Below are positions 17,605 through 26,448 of a DNA stretch of 64,000 bases, piece by piece (the stretch's first letter is position 1; the number at the start of each line of letters is the position of its first letter). A model generated the notes under the pieces. That model was not told the origin of the DNA and made no database searches. It saw nothing but the letters and a program-made list of their open reading frames with translations. The DNA lies in NCBI RefSeq assembly GCF_000720455.1, contig NZ_JOAK01000015.1, forward strand, positions 62,001 through 126,000, read 5' to 3'. The position numbers and the translations under genes were made by a program. Source of the stretch: Streptomyces virginiae. Its GTDB lineage: Bacteria > Actinomycetota > Actinomycetes > Streptomycetales > Streptomycetaceae.

Positions 17605-17745
17605 CGTGTCCGGCGGCGAGAGTTCCTGGCTCCCGGGGCGCACGCGCGGCGTGCGCTCCCCGGTGACAGTGGCGGGACCGCGCCGGAATCGCACCGGACT
17701 TCCTCTCCATGCCGCCGTATTGGCTCGGGCAGTCCACCACGCACC
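17605..17745 (-). promoter_or_regulatory. Cobalamin (B12) riboswitch upstream of cobD
   Basis: On the minus strand the leader of cobD contains the conserved elements of the adenosylcobalamin aptamer in order: GGAAGTCCGGTGCGATTCCG, CCCGCCACTGTCACC (complement of 17662-17676) and the B12 box AGCCAGGAACTCTCGCC (complement of 17615-17631). A GC hairpin lies between the last two, as expected. Binding of adenosylcobalamin should lower expression of cobD and the genes behind it. Outer limits are approximate; I cannot place the expression platform exactly, but the cobD start is within reach for sequestration. Confidence 0.9.
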
Positions 17746-17798
17746 CGGAAGGCCCGTCAACTCGCCGTTGACCTGCGGCGCGGCAGGGTCGGGAGATG

Positions 17799-17837
17799 CG
17801 AAAGCTCCCTCCGGGACGAACCCGGAGGGAGCTTTCG
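17799..17837. terminator. Strong hairpin terminator between the pit operon and cobD leader
   Basis: A perfect 17-bp stem (17799-17815 with 17821-17837; arm cgaaagctccctccggg) around the loop acgaa. It stands 36 bases after the stop of the small membrane gene and upstream of the cobalamin riboswitch, both on the minus strand, so it should end the phosphate-permease transcript and insulate the cob operon. With riboswitch 17605-17745 it accounts for the whole 312-bp gap. Confidence 0.85.
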
Positions 17838-17873
17838 CGAGCTTTCACGCCATACCCGCGCCGTGGCGGGGGA

Positions 17874-18095
17874 TCAGGCGACGATCAGGTAGATCCCGTA
17901 CGACACCGCCGCCGCGACGAGCGCGAAGCAGAGGTACGCGCCGCTGCGGGCCAGGGTGGCGCTGCCGCCCTGCTCGGTCGCGGCCTCGTGCTTGGACAGG
18001 CCCACCAGACCCAGGGTGAAGAGGGCCACGAGGGCGACGGTGGCGAAGAGGCTGACGCCGAAAACGGAGCCGAGCGCTTCCCAGTCGATCTTCAT
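17874..18095 (-). CDS. Small two-helix membrane protein downstream of phosphate permease
   Basis: A 73-residue protein with two hydrophobic segments (about 12-33 and 52-72) separated by a short polar loop KHEAATEQGGSATLAR. ATG 18095 is the start that matches the hydrophobic profile. It lies 31 bases after the pit stop on the same strand, so it is probably co-transcribed and may assist or regulate the permease. No enzymatic motif. I recognise it only as a conserved neighbour of pit in Streptomyces. Confidence 0.8.
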   Translation of the reverse strand: MKIDWEALGSVFGVSLFATVALVALFTLGLVGLSKHEAATEQGGSATLARSGAYLCFALVAAAVSYGIYLIVA

Positions 18096-18126
18096 ACTGC
18101 CGATTCCTCTTGTGTCTCTGTCTCGG

Positions 18127-19392
<1,266 letters not shown>

Positions 19393-19439
19393 TTACCCAG
19401 GCTTCTGTTTGGCGTCAGTGGCTCGGCGAACGTAGGCAA

Positions 19440-19461
19440 CCTGGATGAACGGAAGGTGAAC
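19440..19461 (-). promoter_or_regulatory. PHO box (PhoP binding site) upstream of pit
   Basis: Two 11-base direct repeat units on the minus strand, GTTCACCTTCC (complement of 19451-19461) then GTTCATCCAGG (complement of 19440-19450), match the Streptomyces PHO-box unit GTTCACC. They lie about 50 bases upstream of the pit start. The spacing and orientation fit activation or control of pit by PhoR-PhoP on phosphate limitation. The match is seen in sequence; regulation is inferred from known PHO boxes. Confidence 0.8.
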
Positions 19462-19701
19462 TGGCTCCGGCGGAGCGGTGTACGGGCACGGCGCGCGATC
19501 GGGACATTCGTCCTGATTCTTACGTAGATTTCGGCATTAATGCACGTCAAAGCCGGGTGAATGAACCCCTCCGCACGTCCCCGGATGCGCCCCCGGCCAC
19601 CCCTGCCGCCCCCCGAAAGAGACCCAGATCACTCTCCCCGCGTAGACCCGGAACGGCCCCCTCCAGTGGCCCGCCCGACTCTGCGCGACGACACTGGAAC
19701 G

Positions 19702-20832
19702 GTGCGTACCGTTACAGCGGCGGCAGCGGCCGTCACGACGACCCTCATCGGCGCGGGGGTGGCCGCCGTCGCGGCCGGCCGGTACGCCGCCGACGCCGCC
19801 CTGCGACCCCGCCCCGGCACGCCGCTACCCGGCGGCGCCCGGCTGAGCGTCCACTCCGCCGGGGACGGCCGGATCGCGCTGACCCGTTCCCTCGCCTCCC
19901 TGCGCCCCGGCACGTACGGCCTCGTCGCGCCCGGGGTGCACGCCGTCGTCGGGCCCGTGCTCCCGGACGCCGACCACGGCCCGGACACCGTCGTGCGCAG
20001 GCTCCTCTCCGTCACCCACGGCAGGCTCGACCCCGGCACCCGGGTCACCCTCACCTCCCAGGTGCACCTCGGGAACCCGCGCACCGCCCTCGGCCTCGAC
20101 CACGCCGACGTGGACGTCCCCGGCGAGCTCGGCGCGCTCCCGGCGTGGTTCGTGCCCGCCGCCCGGGACACCTGGGTGATCACCGTCCACGGCCTCGGCA
20201 CCAGCCGCGAGCACCCGATGGTGGTCATGCCCTTCCTGCACCGCCACCGGCTGCCCGTCCTCGACCTCGGCTACCGCGGCGACCTCGGCGCCCCCGAACC
20301 CCTCGACGGCCTCGGCCACCTCGGCGAATCCGAGTGGCGGGACCTGGACGCCGCCGTCCGCTACGCCCTGCGCTACGGAGCCCGGCGCGTGATCCTGCAC
20401 GGCTGGTCCACCGGCGCCACCATGGCCCTGCGCGCCGTCGAGCGCTCGGCGCTCGCCGACCGGATCGCCGGCCTCGTGCTGGACTCGCCCGTGCTCGACT
20501 GGCACACCACCCTGCGCGCGCTCGCCGCGGCGCGCGGCACCCCGGCCCCCGTGCTGCCGCTGGCGGTCCGGGCCGCCGAGGGTCGCGCGGGGCTGCGCGC
20601 CGACCGGCTGCCGCCGGGCGCCGACCCCGGGGCGCTGCGGGTCCCCGTACTGATCTTCCACGGGCCGGACGACGTGCTCGCCCCCTGGGAGCCCTCCCGC
20701 AGGCTCGCCGCCGCCCGTCCCGACCTGATCACCCTGCACACGGTGCGGGGCGCCGGGCACGGGGCGATGTGGAACGCCGATCCCGCCGGCTACGAGGAAG
20801 TCCTGCGCCGCTTCCTCACCCCTCTGATGTGA
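19702..20832 (+). CDS. Alpha/beta hydrolase family protein with N-terminal membrane segment
   Basis: A 376-residue serine hydrolase. A hydrophobic N-terminus (VTTTLIGAGVAAVAAG) suggests a membrane anchor or export signal. The fold begins with WVITVHGLGTSREHP (oxyanion region), the nucleophile elbow is GWSTGATM, the acid is in FHGPDDVLAPWE and the His in GAGHGAMWN. GTG 19702 is chosen because residues encoded upstream (from ATG 19561) are an arginine/proline-rich run typical of noncoding GC-rich DNA. Substrate unknown. The 309-bp gap in front (19393-19701) holds the pit promoter and PHO box and otherwise nothing I can identify. Confidence 0.85.
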   Translation: MRTVTAAAAAVTTTLIGAGVAAVAAGRYAADAALRPRPGTPLPGGARLSVHSAGDGRIALTRSLASLRPGTYGLVAPGVHAVVGPVLPDADHGPDTVVRRLLSVTHGRLDPGTRVTLTSQVHLGNPRTALGLDHADVDVPGELGALPAWFVPAARDTWVITVHGLGTSREHPMVVMPFLHRHRLPVLDLGYRGDLGAPEPLDGLGHLGESEWRDLDAAVRYALRYGARRVILHGWSTGATMALRAVERSALADRIAGLVLDSPVLDWHTTLRALAAARGTPAPVLPLAVRAAEGRAGLRADRLPPGADPGALRVPVLIFHGPDDVLAPWEPSRRLAAARPDLITLHTVRGAGHGAMWNADPAGYEEVLRRFLTPLM

Positions 20833-20949
20833 AGGCCGTGTGACGGACCGGGCCCTGCGGGCGGGTTGTCCCGGTCTGCCCCTCGGGCGAGTGGTGGAAG
20901 GAGCCGATTCCGTTTGGGCTTTCGGCCAGTGACGGGCGAGACTGCTTCC

Positions 20950-22374
20950 GTGACGTCCCGAAAGCCTGATGAGCAGTTGGCTCGCGACTCCAGACTCCGA
21001 CTCGTCTCCCCGCGCTCCGTCGCCGCGGCGCGCAAGGCGGTGACCGACCGCCGGACCCGCCCCGCCCCGCGGCCCCCGGCGGGCACCCCGGCCACGGCCG
21101 ACCTCGCGAACCGGGCCCGGGCCTCGCTGGCGGACGCCGTGCGCCTGACCCGCTGGGCCGAGCGCAACCTCGGTGCCGCGGACGGCGGCCGGCCGGCCCC
21201 GACGGGAGCCCTGCCCGCCCCCGACGTCGAACGCGCCGCCGACGAGCTGGGCCTGACGCACGGCCAGATCCGCGTCGGCTGGGACCGCGCCCGCCTCGCC
21301 GGCCTCGTCGAGGTGCACGGCGGCCACGCCCGCCCCGGCTGGCGGCTGCGCGCCTGGGACCGGGACGACACCGCCGTACTGCGCGGCTGGGTCGCCCTCT
21401 TCGACGCCTGGTCGCTGGTCCACCCGGCCCCCGCCGACATCGCCCCCGCGGCCGTCGCCGAGGTCGTCGAGGCCATGCCCCAGCTCCTCTCCCTGCTCCA
21501 GCTGTCCGCGGGCCCCGTGAGCGTCCCCGACCTGCTGGACCTGCTCGGGCAGCGCGTCACCGAACTGCGCGACGAGCGCTGCGAGATCCCCTACGAGGCC
21601 GAGCCCGCGACGGCGCTGACCTCCGCGGCCGGCGCCGCCGAGGCCCGCCCCGTCCCGCTCGCCCGGCTGCTGCGCTGGGCGCTCGGCGGCCTCGCCGCCG
21701 TGGACGCCGTCACCCTCGGACCCGCCCGGGCCACCCTCACCCCGCTCGGCAGCTGGGCCGTCTGGGTCAAGCTGGAGCAGATCTGCGTCGCGGCGCAGAG
21801 CCCCGCCGGGAACATCGAGCAGTCCGCCGCCGCCATGCTGCACGGCTGCGCCCGGCTCACCCCCGGACCGGCCCGCGCCGAGTACCGGGCCTGGCTGGCC
21901 GCCCGGCCCGTCGGCCACGCCGTGGCCGAACTCATCCAGGCGGCCCGCGGCGAGGACGCCCTGCTGCGCGGCCTGGCCTTCGAGGCGCTGCGCGTGGTCG
22001 GGGCCCCCGCGGAGCCCGAGGTGCGCGCCACCGTGCGCGAGCCCGCCCTGCGCCCGTACGCGCTGCTCTGGCTCGCCGAGCACGACGGCATCGACCCCGA
22101 CGAGGCCCAGGACGTGCTCACCGCCGAGGAGTCGACCTGGCTCTGGGTGGACACCGCCGCCGCCATCGCCGACCACGGCGAGGCCGAGCTGCTGGCCCGC
22201 CATCTGGACTCGGCCGTCCGCACCACCGTCCCCAGGCTGCTGGACGAGGTCCGCGCGGTCGGCCATCCGCGCACCGTGCAGGTGCTGGTCGCACTGGCCG
22301 CGGCCCACCCGGACCCGGCCCTGGCCAAAGCCGTCCGGCGGGCCGCCTTCCAGGTCCACACCGGCGGCGCTTGA
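20950..22374 (+). CDS. Uncharacterised actinobacterial protein, HEAT-like C-terminal half
   Basis: A 474-residue cytosolic protein I do not recognise by function. The first part (about 75-140) looks like a winged-helix unit, with PAPDVERAADELGLTHGQIRVGWDRARLAGLVEVH, and the last 200 residues are Ala/Leu-rich paired helices (EALRVVGAPAEPEVRATVREPALRP, LLARHLDSAVRTTVPRLLDEV) reminiscent of HEAT repeats. No catalytic motif, signal peptide or membrane helix. The start is uncertain: GTG 20950 and GTG 20929 are both in frame and neither has a strong ribosome site. Conserved position next to VOC and YpfJ genes suggests a core Streptomyces gene. Confidence 0.75.
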   Translation: MTSRKPDEQLARDSRLRLVSPRSVAAARKAVTDRRTRPAPRPPAGTPATADLANRARASLADAVRLTRWAERNLGAADGGRPAPTGALPAPDVERAADELGLTHGQIRVGWDRARLAGLVEVHGGHARPGWRLRAWDRDDTAVLRGWVALFDAWSLVHPAPADIAPAAVAEVVEAMPQLLSLLQLSAGPVSVPDLLDLLGQRVTELRDERCEIPYEAEPATALTSAAGAAEARPVPLARLLRWALGGLAAVDAVTLGPARATLTPLGSWAVWVKLEQICVAAQSPAGNIEQSAAAMLHGCARLTPGPARAEYRAWLAARPVGHAVAELIQAARGEDALLRGLAFEALRVVGAPAEPEVRATVREPALRPYALLWLAEHDGIDPDEAQDVLTAEESTWLWVDTAAAIADHGEAELLARHLDSAVRTTVPRLLDEVRAVGHPRTVQVLVALAAAHPDPALAKAVRRAAFQVHTGGA

Positions 22375-22449
22375 CGCGGCGCTACGCGCGTCCGCGCCGC
22401 GGGTCCGGCCGGGCCGGGCCGGGTCCGCGGCACGGGACGCGGGCCGGTC

Positions 22450-22845
22450 TCAGACCTGCGGCGCGTACGTGCCGAAGCTCCAGATGTTGCCCTCGCCGTC
22501 CCGGGCCATGTAGTCACGGGAGCCGTAGTCCTGGTCGGTGGGTCCCATGAGGATCTCCACCCCGTGCTCGACGGCCCGCCCGTGGTGGGCGTCCACGTCG
22601 TCGACCACGACGTAGACCCCCGAAGGGCCGGCGCCCTCCATGGCCTTGTCGAAGGCCCCGCCCGTGCCCTTGCTGCCCAGCATCACCACGCCGTTGCCGT
22701 ACGCCAGCTCCGCGTGCACCACCGAGCCGTCGTCCCCCTCGTACACCGCGACCTGGCTGAAGCCGAAGGCCTCGGTCAGCAGCTTGATCGCCGCCTTCGC
22801 GTCGCGGTAGACCAGCGTGGGACAGATGGACGGAACGCCTGCCAT
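22450..22845 (-). CDS. VOC superfamily protein (glyoxalase/bleomycin-resistance-like)
   Basis: A 131-residue single-module VOC protein. It begins with SICPTLVYRDAKAAIKLLTEAFGF and ends with the second beta-alpha-beta unit (YVVVDDVDAHHGRAVEHG, then YGSRDYMARDGEGNIWSFGTY), the arrangement of PhnB/YP_2-type members. Potential metal ligands are His in VVHAEL and the C-terminal acidic residue position, which is not clear here. ATG 22845 is chosen since GAGGGAG stands 8 bases upstream; the in-frame GTG three codons earlier lies inside that spacing. Substrate unknown. Confidence 0.87.
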   Translation of the reverse strand: MAGVPSICPTLVYRDAKAAIKLLTEAFGFSQVAVYEGDDGSVVHAELAYGNGVVMLGSKGTGGAFDKAMEGAGPSGVYVVVDDVDAHHGRAVEHGVEILMGPTDQDYGSRDYMARDGEGNIWSFGTYAPQV

Positions 22846-22907
22846 GACGATCACTCCCTCTCGTGACGGTGACCCGCGTCACACAGCATGGCAGGCGCCG
22901 CCGACGG

Positions 22908-23798
22908 TCAGCGGAAGGTGTTGCACCGGGCCATGTCGCCGGTCCGGTAGCCCTGGTAGAACCACTGCCGGCGCTGCTCGGCCGAGCCGTGCGTCCAGGC
23001 CTCCGGCGTCACCCGGCCCTGGAACTTCTCCTGGATGCGGTCGTCGCCGACCGCGGCCGCCGCGTCCAGCCCGTCCTGGATGTCCTCGTCGGTCAGGTTC
23101 GTGATCAGGGGACGCCCGGTCGACTCGTCCGGGGTCCGCGTCGCGTTGTGCGCCCACACCCCCGCGTAGCAGTCGGCCTGCAGCTCGACCTTGACCGCGT
23201 TGCTGTTCGCGCCCTGCTGTCCGTCCTGGGCCCGCTGGAGGGTGCCCAGCTGGTTCTGGATGTGGTGCCCGTACTCGTGGGCGACGACGTACGCCTGGGC
23301 GAAGGGGCCGCCGCTCGCGCCGAACTTCGTCCGCAGCTCGTTGAAGAAGCCCAGGTCCAGATAGACCTGCCGGTCGGCGGGACAGTAGAAGGGGCCGACG
23401 GCCGCGGTGGCGGCCCCGCAGGCGGTGTTCACCCGCCCGGTGAAGAAGACCGTCGACGCCGGACCGTACTGGCCCTGGCGCCGCGCGAACTCCTGCCGCC
23501 AGAAGTCCTGCGTGCTGTTCACCACGGCGACCAGCCGGCAGTCCTCGCGCGCGTTCGCGTCCTGGCCCGTCCTGCACGCCTGCTGGACCTGGTTGACGGA
23601 GGACGCCGCCGGGGCGGGCTCCTCGTCCCCGGAGGACAGCCCCAGCTGCTCCGGCCCCACGCCGAAGAGCAGGCCCATGATGAGCGCGATGATGCCGACG
23701 AGGCCGCCGCCGATGGTGGCCCTGCCGCCCGGGATGCGACTGCCACGCACGTCCTTGACCTCGGACGTGTCCAGATCGGCGTTGTCGTCGAACTGCAT
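22908..23798 (-). CDS. YpfJ-family neutral zinc metallopeptidase
   Basis: A 296-residue membrane-anchored zincin-like protein. A cytosolic N-terminus ([20 protein letters not shown]) leads into a single membrane helix (about 33-50), then an extracytoplasmic domain with the zinc motif HExxH in [12 protein letters not shown] and the downstream acid in [13 protein letters not shown]. The N-terminal signature MxFDD..D...V.D.RG is typical of the family. Four or more cysteines in the ectodomain could form disulfides. Natural substrate is unknown for the family. ATG 23798 is the start that restores this signature. Confidence 0.92.
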   Translation of the reverse strand: MQFDDNADLDTSEVKDVRGSRIPGGRATIGGGLVGIIALIMGLLFGVGPEQLGLSSGDEEPAPAASSVNQVQQACRTGQDANAREDCRLVAVVNSTQDFWRQEFARRQGQYGPASTVFFTGRVNTACGAATAAVGPFYCPADRQVYLDLGFFNELRTKFGASGGPFAQAYVVAHEYGHHIQNQLGTLQRAQDGQQGANSNAVKVELQADCYAGVWAHNATRTPDESTGRPLITNLTDEDIQDGLDAAAAVGDDRIQEKFQGRVTPEAWTHGSAEQRRQWFYQGYRTGDMARCNTFR

Positions 23799-24000
23799 CC
23801 CGCACCGCCCTCCATCCGCCCGGCCGTGAAGCCGGTGCGGCCGCGTGACCGCCCCTGCGGTGAGTATCGACCCATTCGTCACGACCCGCGCCCCGGGGTG
23901 ACTGGGCCGGACGGGGGACACGGGGGAGCGGACCTCGGCGCCCGGGCGGCCCGGCCGCCGCCCCGGAAACCAGTTGCACACCCCCGGTAGAATGTCTCCC

Positions 24001-24024
24001 ATGGCAAATCTCCTCGCGGATTAG
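24001..24024 (+). CDS. Candidate leaderless 7-codon leader ORF (MANLLAD) upstream of the ABC-F gene
   Basis: ATG at 24001 opens MANLLAD and ends with TAG at 24022-24024, 62 bases before the ABC-F start. A good -10 hexamer TAGAAT (23988-23993) ends exactly 7 bases before the ATG, so transcription would start on or next to the A of the ATG, giving a leaderless mRNA. A short translated leader in front of an ABC-F gene recalls ribosome-mediated attenuation known for antibiotic-resistance ABC-F genes. The ORF is tiny, so this is a proposal from position and promoter only. Confidence 0.45.
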   Translation: MANLLAD

Positions 24025-24086
24025 CGGCGTCGAAGCCTCGCGTTCCCGCCCCCTTCCGCCGTCCCCACCCGCCCTGGAGTATTTCC

Positions 24087-25683
24087 GTGATCACCGCCAC
24101 CGGCGTAGAGCTGCGCGCCGGCGCCCGCGTCCTCATCGAGTCCGCCTCTTTCCGCATCGCCAAGGGCGACCGCATCGGCCTGGTCGGCCGCAACGGCGCC
24201 GGCAAGACCACCCTCACCAAGTGCCTCGCGGGGGAGGGCCAGCCCGCCGGCGGCTCCATCACCCGTTCGGGCGAGGTCGGCTACCTGCCGCAGGACCCGC
24301 GCACCGGCGACCTCGACGTCCTGGCCCGCGACCGGATCCTCTCCGCCCGCGGCCTCGACGTCCTCATCAAGAAGATGCGGATGAACGAGGAGCGCATCGC
24401 CACCGGCTCCGGCGCCACCCGCGAGAAGGCGCTCAAGCAGTACGAGCGCCAGGAGACCGAGTTCCTCACCAAGGGCGGGTACGCCGCCGAGTCCGAGGCC
24501 GCGACGATCTCGGCCGCCCTCAGCCTGCCCGAGCGGGTCCTCGGCCAGCCGCTGCACACCCTCTCCGGCGGTCAGCGCCGCCGCGTCGAGCTGGCCCGGA
24601 TCCTCTTCTCGGACGCCGACACCCTGCTCCTCGACGAGCCCACGAACCACCTCGACGCCGACTCGATCGTCTGGCTGCGGGACTACCTCAAGAACTACCG
24701 CGGCGGCTTCGTCGTCATCTCCCACGACGTCGACCTCGTCGAGACCGTCGTGAACAAGGTGTTCTACCTGGACGCCAACCGCGCCCAGATCGACGTCTAC
24801 AACATGGGCTGGAAGCTCTACCAGCAGCAGCGCGAGGCCGACGAGAAGCGCCGCAAGCGCGAGCGCCAGAACGCCGAGAAGAAGGCCGCGGCCCTGAACT
24901 CGCAGGCCGACAAGATGCGCGCCAAGGCCACCAAGACGGTCGCCGCGCAGAACATGGCCAAGCGGGCCGAGCGCCTGCTGTCCGGCCTGGAGGCCGTCCG
25001 CGTCTCCGACAAGGTCGCCAAGCTGCGCTTCCCGGACCCGGCGCCCTGCGGCAAGACCCCGCTGACCGCCGAGGGCCTGTCGAAGTCGTACGGCTCCCTG
25101 GAGATCTTCACCGACGTCGACCTGGCCATCGACAAGGGCTCCCGCGTCGTCATCCTCGGCCTCAACGGCGCCGGCAAGACCACCCTGCCGCCTGCTGTCG
25201 GGCACGGAGAAACCCGACACCGGCACGGTCGTCCCCGGCCACGGCCTCAAGCTCGGCTACTACGCCCAGGAGCACGAGACCCTGGACCCGGAGCGCACGG
25301 TCCTGGAGAACATGCGCTCCTCCGCGCCCGACCTGGACCTGGTCGCCGTGCGCAAGACGCTCGGCTCCTTCCTCTTCTCCGGCGACGACGTCGACAAGCC
25401 CGCGGGCGTGCTCTCCGGCGGCGAGAAGACCCGTCTGGCCCTGGCCACGCTGGTCGTCTCCTCGGCGAACGTGCTGCTCCTCGACGAGCCCACGAACAAC
25501 CTCGACCCGGCCAGCCGCGAGGAGATCCTGGGCGCGCTGCGCACGTACAAGGGCGCCGTCATCCTCGTCACGCACGACGAGGGCGCCGTCGAGGCCCTCG
25601 AACCGGAGCGGATCATCCTGCTGCCCGACGGTGTCGAGGACCTGTGGGGACCGGACTACCGGGACCTGGTGGCCCTCGCCTGA
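24087..25683 (+). pseudogene. ABC-F family ATPase, reading frame broken near 25188
   Basis: A soluble twin-ATPase of the ABC-F family (ribosome-associated translation factors), about 530 codons if the break is repaired. The first half reads from GTG 24087 with Walker A GRNGAGKTT, signature LSGGQRRRVELAR, Walker B LLLDEPTNHLD and the Lys/Arg-rich interdomain linker (about 250-300). The second Walker A, GLNGAGKTT, is followed by CTG at 25185, after which the frame must shift at base 25188 to give RLLSGTEKPDTGTVVPGHG and then LSGGEKTRLALA and LLLDEPTNNLDP, ending at 25683. Two bases of a second CTG (Leu) codon appear missing. In the original frame reading runs on to 25769 with unrelated residues. 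Either a real mutation or a sequencing error. Confidence 0.85.
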
Positions 25684-25687
25684 CCGT

Positions 25688-25730
25688 CGCCCCGGCCGTG
25701 CCGGGGCGGTGCCGGGATGGCGTCCCGGCA
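25688..25730 (+). terminator. Tandem hairpins after the ABC-F gene
   Basis: Two adjacent stems directly behind the stop: cgccccgg/ccggggcg (25688-25708) and tgccggga/tcccggca (25710-25730). Together they form a plausible intrinsic terminator for the ABC-F transcript, without a T-tract. Confidence 0.65.
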
Positions 25731-25732
25731 CT

Positions 25733-25771
25733 GATCCAGTTCCTTATGGATCATTCGGCTCAGGGGTGATC
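25733..25771. promoter_or_regulatory. Cluster of three GATC sites upstream of gbn
   Basis: GATC occurs at 25733, 25749 and 25768, i.e. three sites in 39 bases, with another at 26027 just before the gene. Gbn is reported to bind GATC in Streptomyces, so this cluster is a candidate autoregulatory site. Such clustering is high for this base composition, although single GATC sites are common. The 386-bp gap 25684-26069 holds this cluster, the hairpins before it and the terminator at 25813-25864; after that I see nothing besides the gbn ribosome site. Confidence 0.45.
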
Positions 25772-25812
25772 CATCATCTGAGTGAGACGGTCTCGTACCG
25801 TTGCGCGTCGTA

Positions 25813-25864
25813 CGACGGCCCCGGCCGCACCAGCGAAGGTGCGCGACCGGGGCCGTCGGTTTTT
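25813..25864 (+). terminator. T-tract intrinsic terminator in the gbn leader
   Basis: cgacggccccgg (25813-25824) pairs with ccggggccgtcg (25847-25858), a smaller stem (gcacc/ggtgc) lies in the loop, and gttttt follows at 25859-25864. A true T-tract is unusual in this genome type. It lies about 205 bases before gbn and 130 after the ABC-F stop, so it ends either an ABC-F read-through RNA, a short RNA begun near the GATC cluster, or works as an attenuator for gbn. Confidence 0.75.
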
Positions 25865-26069
25865 CCCGGTCCGGCCCCTGACCTGGAGATTTCTGGGGCA
25901 GTCGGCGAAGTGTGACGGAAGTCATGCGGCGGAAGGGGAGATTCCGTTCTGCTCGGGTGTCCACGGCTCGGGAAATGCCGCCGTACCGACCTTGCTGAAT
26001 GGGTGGCCAGGAAGCCGGGGAGGGGTGATCATGAGAAGTCCAGAGCGCACTTCCCACGAGGAGGCACGG

Positions 26070-26291
26070 GTGGCCGAGACTCTGAAGAAGGGCAGCCGGG
26101 TTACCGGCGCCGCGCGCGACAAGCTCGCGGCAGACCTGAAGAAGAAGTACGACTCCGGTGCGAGTATCCGGGCGCTGGCCGAAGAGACCGGCCGGTCCTA
26201 CGGATTCGTCCACCGGATGCTCAGTGAGTCCGGGGTTTCGCTGCGCGGCCGCGGTGGCGCGACGCGCGGCAAGAAGGCGGCTACGGCCTGA
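26070..26291 (+). CDS. gbn: Nucleoid-associated GATC-binding protein Gbn
   Basis: A 73-residue basic DNA-binding protein. After a Lys-rich start (AETLKKGSRVTGAARDKLAADLKKKYDSG) comes a helix-turn-helix (ASIRALAEETGRSYGFVHRMLSESG) and a basic Gly/Arg tail (RGRGGATRGKKAATA). Size, sequence and position next to an enoyl-CoA hydratase gene agree with Gbn (SCO1839) of S. coelicolor, a small nucleoid protein reported to bind GATC and to affect sporulation and antibiotic production. GTG 26070 is chosen because CGAGGAGG lies 7 bases upstream; upstream in-frame ATGs would add an unrelated extension. Confidence 0.93.
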   Translation: MAETLKKGSRVTGAARDKLAADLKKKYDSGASIRALAEETGRSYGFVHRMLSESGVSLRGRGGATRGKKAATA

Positions 26292-26395
26292 CCCCGGGTC
26301 CATCGGTTCCAACGCTCCAACGGCTCCAAGGCTCACATGATCCGACGTTCCCTCCGGTGACCCCCGGTCGGCCTCCCGGCCGACTGGGTGGTTAC

Positions 26396-26434
26396 TGTGC
26401 AGTCACTTAGGCCGAGCTTGCGGCCGACTGCACA
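26396..26434. promoter_or_regulatory. Inverted repeat in the promoter region of the enoyl-CoA hydratase-like gene
   Basis: tgtgcagtc (26396-26404) and gactgcaca (26426-26434) are perfect 9-base inverted repeats separated by 21 bases, ending 15 bases before the gene start. The spacing of about three helical turns centre to centre fits two half-sites of a regulator or an RNA hairpin near the ribosome site. A smaller hairpin gtcggcc/ggccgac lies just upstream. Regulator unknown. Confidence 0.45.
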
Positions 26435-26448
26435 CCGGAGGCATACAG

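Noticed and set aside
25185..25320. Programmed frameshift in the ABC-F gene
   Set aside because: No slippery run, stop codon or stimulatory structure at the shift point, and the family needs none; a two-base loss explains it better.
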